Below are positions 1 through 5,021 of a stretch of DNA of 5,814 nt, piece by piece (the first letter of the stretch is position 1; each line of letters starts with the position of its first letter). The DNA lies in contig JAGMES010000232.1 of the NCBI GenBank assembly GCA_023128035.1, forward strand, positions 1-5,814. The letters are read 5' to 3'. A program made the position numbers and the translations under genes. The notes beneath the pieces were generated by a model. It did not search any database and was not told the DNA's origin. It saw nothing but the letters and a program-made list of their open reading frames with translations. Source of the stretch: Halanaerobiales bacterium. Lineage in GTDB: Bacteria > Bacillota_F > Halanaerobiia > DY22613.

Positions 1-117
1 ATGGAGTACCATCAACAAAATAATATTTCCACATTCTATATATATAGTAATTATAATAATGCAAATAGATTAACTAAATGTTTTAGTTTCACAACTATTG
101 ACACAGACCCGATTTAA
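1..117 (+). other. Unassigned reading frame open at the left edge (38 codons)
   Basis: A frame that is open at the first base of the window runs 38 codons to a TAA at 115-117. Its composition is dominated by Asn, Tyr, Thr and Ile, as expected from AT-rich DNA, and no domain is recognisable. It could be the 3' end of a gene that begins outside the window, ending in TTIDTDPI, or simply chance. The ATG at position 1 has no visible upstream context. I do not assign a function. Confidence 0.15.
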
Positions 118-249
118 TTAATAAAAAGGGCAGCTACAAAATGCAATCCTAAAGATTTTATAATAGAAATATACTTCACAATATTTTCAATTACCTCTGT
201 AGATATCTACGTTGAACCGTGCCATAAGTAATGATTACAAGGAGATAAT
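118..249. other. AT-rich intergenic leader before the Nudix operon
   Basis: No gene is visible here. The stretch holds GGGCAGCTACAAAATGCAA (128-146), which is partly echoed in inverted orientation near the right end of the window, a TATAAT box (159-164), and a perfect 12-bp palindrome GTAGATATCTAC (199-210). The palindrome lies downstream of the possible -10 box and about 40 bases before the first start codon, where a regulator could bind. No T-run follows it, so it is not a terminator. Confidence 0.4.
135..164 (+). promoter_or_regulatory. Possible promoter for the leader peptide and Nudix gene
   Basis: A perfect -10 hexamer TATAAT lies at 159-164. The best -35 match, TACAAA at 135-140 with 18-bp spacing, is weak (3 of 6 bases). 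Transcription would start near 171, giving an untranslated leader of about 80 bases that contains the 199-210 palindrome. The poor -35 makes this only a candidate; it might need an activator, or the TATAAT may be chance in AT-rich DNA. Confidence 0.3.
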
Positions 250-327
250 ATGGACTTAATAGAATATATAAAGAAGAATTCTTTTTTACAAAAATTATTT
301 GCAGATTTTACAGAGGTGATAATATGA
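250..327 (+). CDS. 25-aa leader peptide translationally coupled to the Nudix gene
   Basis: This short frame begins with ATG at 250, preceded by a good AAGGAG ribosome binding site at 239-244. It encodes 25 residues starting MDLIEYIKKNSF and ending FTEVII. Its TGA (325-327) overlaps the ATG of the Nudix gene (324-326) as ATGA, the usual arrangement for translational coupling, and the GAGGTG binding site of the Nudix gene lies inside its last codons. The peptide matches no family that I recognise. It could be a real small protein, a leader whose translation opens the next start site, or the remnant of a longer gene. Its first residues (MDLIEYIKK) loosely resemble the start of the Nudix protein (MIDLIKSYK), so a small duplication of the start region is also possible. 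Confidence 0.45.
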   Translation: MDLIEYIKKNSFLQKLFADFTEVII

Positions 328-881
328 TTGATTTGATAAAAAGTTATAAACCTTATGATGAGCAAGAAGAAAAAGATAAAGAGATGATTTTAAAGTGTAT
401 AGATACATTTGAAGATATTCTGATCAGAGATAATGAAATTGCACATATAACAAGTTCCGCATTTGTAGTAAATAAAACAAAAGACAAAGTATTAATGGTA
501 CACCATAATATATATAATACATGGTCATGGACAGGTGGTCATGCAGATGGAGATGGTAATTTATTAGCTGTTGCAATTAAAGAACTAAAGGAAGAAACAG
601 GAGTAAAGAATTCTCATCCTGTTTCTTTAGATATTTTCTCATTAGATATACTGCCTGTATTAGGTCATATTAAAAGAGGGAAGTACGTATCTGCACATTT
701 ACATTTATCAGTTGCATTTTTAGTTGAAGCTGATGAAAACGACTTACTTATTGTTGAGGAAGATGAAAACAGTGGTGTAAAATGGATTCCAATAAACGAA
801 GTAAATGAACATACTAATGAACCCCATATGAAAAAAGTGTATAAGAAATTAATATCTAAAATTAAAGATTTAACAATATAA
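324..881 (+). CDS. Nudix hydrolase
   Basis: This 185-residue, probably cytosolic protein belongs to the Nudix superfamily, whose members hydrolyse nucleoside diphosphates linked to another group, with Mg2+ or Mn2+ bound by the Nudix-box glutamates. The box is at residues 72-94 (GHADGD, then KELKEETGV). The catalytic helix EL.EE is intact (E87, E90, E91). Two consensus positions differ: the Glu after G-x5 is Gly78, and the usual Arg of REUxEE is Lys86. The GGHADGD form is typical of a Nudix subgroup that is widespread in Bacteria, so these changes need not mean inactivity. Residues 1-40 are a charged, probably helical extension; residues 41-70 carry the usual first strands (SSAFVVN, VLMVHH, W.W.GG). 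The substrate cannot be told from the sequence. The start is supported by GAGGTG at 313-318 and by the ATGA overlap with the leader peptide. The gene stands apart in function from the operons to its right. Confidence 0.9.
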   Translation: MIDLIKSYKPYDEQEEKDKEMILKCIDTFEDILIRDNEIAHITSSAFVVNKTKDKVLMVHHNIYNTWSWTGGHADGDGNLLAVAIKELKEETGVKNSHPVSLDIFSLDILPVLGHIKRGKYVSAHLHLSVAFLVEADENDLLIVEEDENSGVKWIPINEVNEHTNEPHMKKVYKKLISKIKDLTI

Positions 882-949
882 CTTTACTAATTAAGTAGTA
901 TTAAAATATTGGTATCATAACGGATAAATCGTAAAAGTAAATATATAGT

Positions 950-989
950 AAAAAACTATTATAGGTATATACCCGTAATAGTTTTTTTT
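950..989. terminator. Bidirectional intrinsic terminator between convergent genes
   Basis: A perfect 12-bp inverted repeat, AAAAAACTATTA (950-961) and TAATAGTTTTTT (976-987), is followed by further T residues to 989. The 14-base spacer contains a GGT/ACC pairing that could extend the hairpin. Because the left arm begins with an A-run and the right arm ends in a T-run, it can terminate both the Nudix transcript (+) and the ROK-MFS-PHP transcript (-), whose last stop codon is at 998-1000. Confidence 0.85.
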
Positions 990-997
990 ATTTCCTA

Positions 998-1184
998 CTA
1001 AACTAAAGAGTTTATCTCTAACATCAGCTCTTTATCATTTAGAAAACAATTAGTTTTGCCATGGAAATCACTACCAGGGGTTGCAATCAACTCTTTTTCC
1101 TTAGTTACGTTATAAAAAAGCTGACACTCTTTGGTGCTATGATAGGATGAGAATAATATGTATATGTAAGCCAATGATACTCAC
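998..1184 (-). pseudogene. Remnant of a PHP-domain phosphoesterase with an internal deletion
   Basis: Two pieces of one gene are readable on the minus strand. The 5' piece begins with GTG at 1184, directly after the MFS stop (TAAGTG), with GGAGG at 1193-1197 as its binding site. It reads MSIIGLHIH, resembling the DLHxHS metal-binding start of PHP proteins, and reaches a stop at 1137-1139. The 3' piece, in another frame and open from 1180 to the TAG at 998-1000, contains SSYHS, then ATPGSDFHGKT and a tail ending in NSLV. YSSYHS and GSDFHG are hallmarks of the C-terminal part of PHP metal-dependent phosphoesterases (YciV/TrpH-like). A complete protein would have roughly 270-290 residues, so about 200 codons have been lost at a junction somewhere between about 1143 and 1165, with a frame change. 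The product cannot be active. The gene was the third one of the ROK-MFS operon. Confidence 0.75.
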
Positions 1185-2375
1185 TTACTTTACCTCCAAT
1201 TTTTGTGTAAGAAATAATAGTCTTTCTGTGCAGAACAACATAATTAGTATACAAGTAACTAAGTAGAAAGGAAATATTACCATACTTGTATTTTTTACTA
1301 CGACCCCAAATAGCGATGGCAAGAAGGCATTACCGATATAGCCAAATGCCATTTGATACCCAATAATGACTTGAGATTGACTTTTTCCAAAGCGAGAAGG
1401 AGTCTCGTGAATCATTGCAGGGAATATGGGTGAAAGGTCAAATCCGATTAGAACAAATGAACCGACTAACATAAAATTTGGTAGAGGTAATAGCAGTAAT
1501 ACAGTACCAATTAAAGCAATATTTATACCGACTCGAATTATTTGAGTGTTTGTCAACCTAAAAGCTATAAAACCAGAAATAAAACGTCCCAAAGTAATAC
1601 CACCATAATACATTGCCACCCAAGAGTCTGCCACTTCAATAGATAAATTTTTAATTTGTATTAGAAAGCTATTGCCCCATAAACCAATGGAAAGTTCAGT
1701 TGCACAATAGAATAAGAATGTTAATAGTGCATATTTGACACCTCTTATTTTAAAAATTTGTTTTTTCTTGTGTTTTTGCTTCAATTTCAGGAGTCTCTAT
1801 TTTGGAGGTTTGTTCGGCAAAGGCTTTATGTTTAATCCAGAGAGGTAAGCTAAATAGTAATATAATAGCTAAGGTAAGCTGAAAACTGGTAATAGTTCGA
1901 TAGCTTAAGCGCCATGATGATGTTCGAAGTAAGGTCTGTGCCATAATAAGCGGATCTAGAGTAGCGCCAACGCCCCAAAACGAATGGAGCCAATTCATAT
2001 GATGGGCCTTGAAGTGAAGTGCCACATAATTGTTAAGAGCTGTATCGACTGATCCAGTGCTAAATCCTAACGGTAGGGCAAATAGAAGTAACCAAATATA
2101 AGATGGTGCAAAAGAAATACCAAGTAAGGCGCCCCCTGTCATAACACAACTGATAAAAGTAACTTTACCTGTTCCAAGTTTTTTTATAATATAACCACTG
2201 AGAAAGGTGGATATTATTGTACTTCCTGTAATTAACACAGCTACAAGTCCAGCAGTATCTAGAGGCATTCCCACTCAATCTGCATTGCAGGCCAAGTGAC
2301 ACCTAGTAGAGAATCAGGTTGTCCTAAACTAATAAATGCAAGATAAATAATTATTAATAATATTATTGTAATCAT
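1185..2375 (-). pseudogene. MFS transporter gene broken by two frameshifts
   Basis: Three successive reading frames together make one major facilitator superfamily permease of about 397 residues, a normal length. Frame 1 starts at ATG 2375 (AAAGGA site at 2383-2388), reads MITIILLIIIYLAFISLGQP, through LLGVTWPAMQIEW, and stops soon after. The match resumes in a second frame at GMPLDTAGL; one missing base in the GGG run at 2270-2272 explains this. The second frame covers the N-terminal half, including GSVDTALNNYVALHFKA and SFWGVGATLDP, and stops at 1750-1752 after a hydrophilic loop. The third frame carries the C-terminal half, with YYGGITLGRFISGF, to the stop at 1185-1187. The second break falls in the central cytoplasmic loop at an A6 or T5 run (1752-1766), where removing one base restores the frame. 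The conserved segments fit a Bacillota sugar-type MFS family often encoded beside ROK regulators; the substrate is unknown. Neither fragment should transport, as each has about half of the membrane helices. Sequencing error at homopolymers is the main alternative. Confidence 0.85.
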
Positions 2376-2399
2376 AATAATTTCCTTTCTGAGGTCAAA

Positions 2400-3416
2400 T
2401 TATTTTTCAATAATTTGAATGTTACAGGATAATTTTTCTAGAGCCATTGATATCAATCCATGAATATAACTATCATGGATATCTTCTTCAAAAATAAATT
2501 CTGGAAGATGTTCATCTGGCGTTAAGGTATTGAGTAATGCTCTAATTGATTCAATAAGTTGCTCATTAAAACAGTATCCTGATAAAACAATACTCTTAGG
2601 ATTAATGACGCAATTAATGGAAGTAATTGTTTTGGCTACAAGCTCAGAAAAAAGGTTTGATTTATTTTGAATTTTTCCTTGATTTTCTAGACTAATGCCA
2701 AGAGGTAGAAAGGATACTTCTCCAGCAAAGTTTGACTGTCCTCTTAGAATTTGTCCATTGACAATAATACCTGCACCTGGGTTACCATCTAAAGGATAAT
2801 AGATGTACACCATGCTTTCAGAGTTTTTATACTGGATTCTATGATAAAATCCAAATGCGGTGCTATTCATATCATTTTCTGCTATGACCGTTAATTTATA
2901 TTTGTTTGAAAGATATTCTTCAATGGGAATATTCTTAAGTTCTTTGAAATCACAAATACCTATAATTCCTTGATTAACCACACCAGGTACCCCGATACCT
3001 AACACTTTAATATTCGGATACATTTTAATCAACATATCTATTACATCTTCAAACTCTACAAGTGTTATCTCATTATATTCTATCAATATTTCATATACAT
3101 GAATACCGATCAGATTAGCCACAACACAAGATAAACGTTTTGACGTGCCTTCCATACGAGCATGTATTACAGCTACATAAGCATAGTTTTCATTATAAAC
3201 AAAACGTCTTGCGGGTCTACCACCAGTTGATGCCTCTAGGTCTATTTCTACAACTTCACCTGTCGATAGCAATTCTTTTAGTATATTACCACAGGTTGCA
3301 ACGCTAAGTCCGGTTGCTTTGGCGATGCTTGTTTTGGTGGAATACTCTTCCTTTTTTAGCGTGGATTTTACTAATTCAATATTAATTTGCTTTAGTTTTA
3401 TGGAATTAGTTGTCAT
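2400..3416 (-). CDS. ROK-family transcriptional regulator (NagC/XylR-like)
   Basis: This 338-residue protein has an N-terminal winged helix-turn-helix (about residues 15-75: TSIAKATGLSVATCGNILKEL, then the wing GGRPAR) followed by a ROK domain. ROK landmarks present are GIGVPGVV (140-147), AENDMNSTAFGFY (179-191) and GAGIIVNGQILRG (214-226). The zinc motif CxCGxxGCxE of sugar-kinase and classical ROK proteins is absent after AGEVSFLP, and the DxGxT phosphate loop is degenerate. It should therefore be a regulator that senses a sugar or derivative, not a kinase. An upstream GTG at 3446 is in frame, but I chose ATG 3416: GAGG at 3428-3431 lies 11 bases before it, and the MTTNS start suits the family. 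The stop lies 24 bases before the MFS start, so the two are one operon. The reading frame is intact although both downstream genes are broken; its remaining target may be its own promoter. Confidence 0.88.
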   Translation of the reverse strand: MTTNSIKLKQINIELVKSTLKKEEYSTKTSIAKATGLSVATCGNILKELLSTGEVVEIDLEASTGGRPARRFVYNENYAYVAVIHARMEGTSKRLSCVVANLIGIHVYEILIEYNEITLVEFEDVIDMLIKMYPNIKVLGIGVPGVVNQGIIGICDFKELKNIPIEEYLSNKYKLTVIAENDMNSTAFGFYHRIQYKNSESMVYIYYPLDGNPGAGIIVNGQILRGQSNFAGEVSFLPLGISLENQGKIQNKSNLFSELVAKTITSINCVINPKSIVLSGYCFNEQLIESIRALLNTLTPDEHLPEFIFEEDIHDSYIHGLISMALEKLSCNIQIIEK

Positions 3417-3444
3417 AATTTTTAATACCTCAACTTTCGTTAAC

Positions 3445-3457
3445 ACTTATCATAAGT
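3445..3457. promoter_or_regulatory. Candidate ROK operator (palindrome ACTTAT-C-ATAAGT)
   Basis: A perfect 13-bp odd palindrome lies over the expected transcription start of the ROK promoter and about 29 bases before the start codon. A repressor bound here would block initiation, fitting autoregulation by the ROK protein. No second copy was noticed elsewhere in the window. The assignment to ROK is inference. Confidence 0.45.
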
Positions 3458-3460
3458 TAT

Positions 3461-3489
3461 ATTTTAAATTGTTTTTTGTGATTTGTCAA
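3461..3489 (-). promoter_or_regulatory. Sigma-A promoter of the ROK-MFS-PHP operon
   Basis: On the minus strand a perfect -35 TTGACA (3484-3489) is followed after exactly 17 bases by TAAAAT (3461-3466), five of six bases of the -10 consensus. Transcription would start near 3454, giving a leader of about 38 bases before the ATG at 3416. It is the strongest promoter by sequence in the window. Confidence 0.75.
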
Positions 3490-3536
3490 GGGACATTGAA
3501 TGAGTTAATTTTACGGACAAGCCCATTAGAGTTTGA

Positions 3537-3626
3537 ATGAATAAGTTCAAGAGTACTTTCGATAAAGATGGTTCCTTAACTCGAAACAGAGAACATCTAG
3601 GAATTTATAATAAATTTCAACCATGA
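3537..3626 (+). other. Doubtful 29-codon ORF in the divergent intergenic region
   Basis: ATG at 3537 opens 29 codons (MNKFKSTFDKDGSLTRN at the start) ending in TGA at 3624-3626. The composition looks protein-like rather than purely AT-driven. However, there is no clear ribosome binding site, a stop immediately precedes the ATG, and no family is recognisable. It could be a gene fragment left by a rearrangement or chance. Confidence 0.15.
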
Positions 3627-3647
3627 AATATTCTGATTTTGAATGCA

Positions 3648-3685
3648 TATACTAAAGTATGTTACTAAATGAATACTTTAGTATA
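3648..3685. repeat. Tandem palindromic operator pair, also a 13-bp inverted repeat
   Basis: ATACTAAAGTAT (3649-3660) and ATACTTTAGTAT (3673-3684) are each near-palindromes of the form ATACT-ww-AGTAT, with identical outer bases. They are perfect reverse complements of each other, extending to 13 bp with flanking T3648 and A3685. The copies begin 24 bp apart, a little over two helical turns, as expected for cooperative binding by a dimeric HTH repressor. No T-run follows on either strand, so a terminator is unlikely. The natural candidate binder is the Xre-type regulator encoded at 3821, but the pair sits 136-172 bp upstream of that start, so the ROK protein or an outside regulator is also possible. 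Confidence 0.6.
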
Positions 3686-3697
3686 GTAAACAATTAG

Positions 3698-3727
3698 TTG
3701 ACTTTAGACTCTGAAACGAGTGACAAT
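3698..3727 (+). promoter_or_regulatory. Weak secondary promoter candidate next to the tandem palindromes
   Basis: TTGACT (3698-3703) is followed after 18 bases by GACAAT (3722-3727), 5/6 and 4/6 matches to consensus. If real, it would give the HTH operon a second start, directly downstream of the tandem palindromes, with a leader of about 85 bases. It is much weaker than the candidate at 3770-3798. Confidence 0.2.
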
Positions 3728-3756
3728 ATTGCGTTTTGCACTTTGAACCGCCTAGT

Positions 3757-3775
3757 AGTAAATATTTTGTTTACT
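3757..3775. promoter_or_regulatory. Dyad AGTAAA-N7-TTTACT over the -35 of the HTH operon promoter
   Basis: AGTAAA (3757-3762) and its reverse complement TTTACT (3770-3775) flank 7 bases, and the right arm coincides with the -35 hexamer. The right half extends to TTGTTTACT (3767-3775), whose exact reverse complement AGTAAACAA occurs at 3685-3693, next to the tandem palindromes. Repressor binding here would directly occlude RNA polymerase, so this is a good candidate autoregulatory site for the Xre-type protein. Confidence 0.45.
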
Positions 3776-3798
3776 TTGAATGTGAATTGGTATATAAT
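3770..3798 (+). promoter_or_regulatory. Sigma-A promoter of the HTH-ImmA-PIN operon
   Basis: TTTACT (3770-3775, 4 of 6 bases) is followed after 17 bases by a perfect TATAAT (3793-3798). Transcription would start near 3805. That base lies just before the ribosome binding site (3807-3813), so the leader would be only about 15 bases long, barely enough to hold the site. Overlap with the dyad at 3757-3775 suggests repression at this promoter. Confidence 0.6.
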
Positions 3799-3820
3799 AT
3801 TAATAGAAGGAGGGGTGAAT

Positions 3821-4168
3821 ATGGACATTAAACAAATAGGAACAAATATCCTTTTTTATATAAAAGAACAAAATAAAACCCAAGTGGACTTGGCAAATGG
3901 GTTAGGTGCGTCAAAACAAGTGATTAATAAAATTGTAAAAGGTAAAAAAGCAATAAAAACAGATGAGCTTGTTGCGATATCAGATTTTTTAGGAGTATCG
4001 GTTGAAGAACTTATAAATACTGAAAAAGAGGTAACTGGAGGAGAATTAGAGGCTGTTCACTTATATGGAGAAATTAAGAATAAAAAGACTGCTGATTTTA
4101 TTTTGACATTAGTACGTAATCTTTCAACTATGGAAGAGGAGTTGGCTGCTCATGAATTGCTCAAATAA
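3821..4168 (+). CDS. Xre/Cro-type HTH regulator (ImmR-like, antitoxin or repressor candidate)
   Basis: This 115-residue protein starts with a Cro/C1-type HTH domain (about residues 7-66). Helices 2 and 3 of the fold fall in TQVDLANGLGASKQVINKIV (20-39), followed by the GKKAIKTDELVAISDFLGVS segment usual in this family. Residues 70-115 form an acidic helical tail ending in HELLK, probably for dimerisation or as the target of the neighbouring protease. A TTG at 3698 is in frame, but ATG 3821 is clearly the start: a near-perfect AAGGAGG (3807-3813) stands 7 bases before it, and the extension lies over the promoter. It is the first gene of a three-gene operon, and its end overlaps the ImmA-type gene by 17 bp. 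Known ImmR-type proteins repress their own operon and are inactivated through their ImmA partner; that role here is inferred from gene order. Confidence 0.88.
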   Translation: MDIKQIGTNILFYIKEQNKTQVDLANGLGASKQVINKIVKGKKAIKTDELVAISDFLGVSVEELINTEKEVTGGELEAVHLYGEIKNKKTADFILTLVRNLSTMEEELAAHELLK

Positions 4169-5021
4169 TAATTTAAGCGAAGATCTTATTAACCAAATAA
4201 ATAAAGAAGTAGCCTTTATTAATCAAGAGTACTCACTAACTGCCCCAGGATATTTGAAGGATGAAATCTTTGAGTTGCTAGAAAAAGTAGGAACTCTGAT
4301 ATTTTACCCTATCGAAGAAGAAAATCTTTGGGGTATTTATGTTTTAAATAATGAAAAGCACTACTTTATTATTAATAGTTCTATTGAGCTTGAAAAACAA
4401 GTTTTTGCTGGTGCGCATGAACTGGCTCATACTTTAGATATAGCTAAAGTAAAATATGAAATAGTAACGGCTGATTTAATGACTGAGTATGTAAATCATA
4501 AAGAGTATGGAGCTGATATTAAGAAAGCGGATTTAGTTGCAAATAGATTTGCAGCTGAATTACTAGTAGGGAAAAAAACGCTTTTTGAAAAGTATAATGA
4601 ATTACCTGAAACATATAATATATTAGCAAAAGTTGTGTTGTTATCAGATATTTTTCTTGTTCCTTATAAGACGATTGTTAAGAGGTTTGTTGAAACTGGA
4701 CTGATTACTGATCGAAGCGAAATCAACTCTTTGCTTGAGATAAATGATAAGCAGATAAAAACTGTTGCTGAGAGATACGAATGTTGTAGAAGGAATTATG
4801 AAATCACAGAAGAAAGACGCCTTGGGGGGTATGTTAACAAAGCTTTAATGCTTTATGAACATGAACTTAGCACTTTTGAGGAACTTCAAAATAGGCTTGA
4901 ATTACTGCAAAAAATACCTGAAGATTTTGGGGTTCAAGATGATAGCTTTGATTTATATGAATTCCTTCGTCGTGCTTCTGAGAGTTCAGAAGTGGAGGAC
5001 GATTATGATGAGGAAGACTAG
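4152..5021 (+). CDS. ImmA/IrrE-family (COG2856) zinc metalloprotease
   Basis: The 289-residue, probably cytosolic protein has a catalytic HEXXH motif, HELAH, at 89-93 within FAGAHELAHTLD, and the family's second motif ADLVANRFAAELL at 126-138. The position usually held by the third ligand Glu (E-x-x-A-N-x-F-A) is Asp127, a conservative change that could still bind zinc. Residues 34-75 give the preceding strands (TLIFYP, WGIYVLN, YFIINSS). Residues ~195-289 form a helical, charged extension with a very acidic end (EVEDDYDEED), longer than ICEBs1 ImmA-type proteases, which are nearly the catalytic domain alone. ATG 4152 overlaps the HTH gene by 17 bp and is served by AGAGGAG at 4135-4141. Its end overlaps the PIN-like gene. 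Family members such as ImmA and IrrE cleave a partner HTH repressor in response to DNA damage; the substrate here is probably the upstream HTH protein, and the extension may bind the PIN-like protein. Both are inference. Confidence 0.87.
   Translation: MNCSNNNLSEDLINQINKEVAFINQEYSLTAPGYLKDEIFELLEKVGTLIFYPIEEENLWGIYVLNNEKHYFIINSSIELEKQVFAGAHELAHTLDIAKVKYEIVTADLMTEYVNHKEYGADIKKADLVANRFAAELLVGKKTLFEKYNELPETYNILAKVVLLSDIFLVPYKTIVKRFVETGLITDRSEINSLLEINDKQIKTVAERYECCRRNYEITEERRLGGYVNKALMLYEHELSTFEELQNRLELLQKIPEDFGVQDDSFDLYEFLRRASESSEVEDDYDEED

Noticed and set aside
1752..1784. Programmed ribosomal frameshift at A-AAA-AAC joining the two MFS halves
   Set aside because: That heptamer supports -1 slippage, but the halves need a +1 (or -2) change. 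A second unrelated frameshift at 2270-2272 and the neighbouring PHP deletion favour plain decay.
3417..3446. GTG 3446 as the start of the ROK protein
   Set aside because: It overlaps the palindrome and leaves almost no transcript leader. ATG 3416 has its own GAGG site and gives the usual ROK N-terminus.
3319..3540. Plus-strand 73-codon frame opposite the start of the ROK gene
   Set aside because: It lies antisense to the winged-helix coding region and the ROK promoter, has no ribosome binding site and no recognisable domain. It is a shadow frame.
3698..3820. 41-codon N-terminal extension of the HTH gene from TTG 3698
   Set aside because: It has no binding site, covers the promoter and dyad, and the HTH domain begins right after ATG 3821, which has a near-perfect AAGGAGG.
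4855..5004. Long N-terminal extension of the PIN-like gene inside the protease gene
   Set aside because: It is out of frame with and inside the real protease coding region. GGAGG at 4994-4998 and the first PIN Asp set the start at 5005 or 5008.
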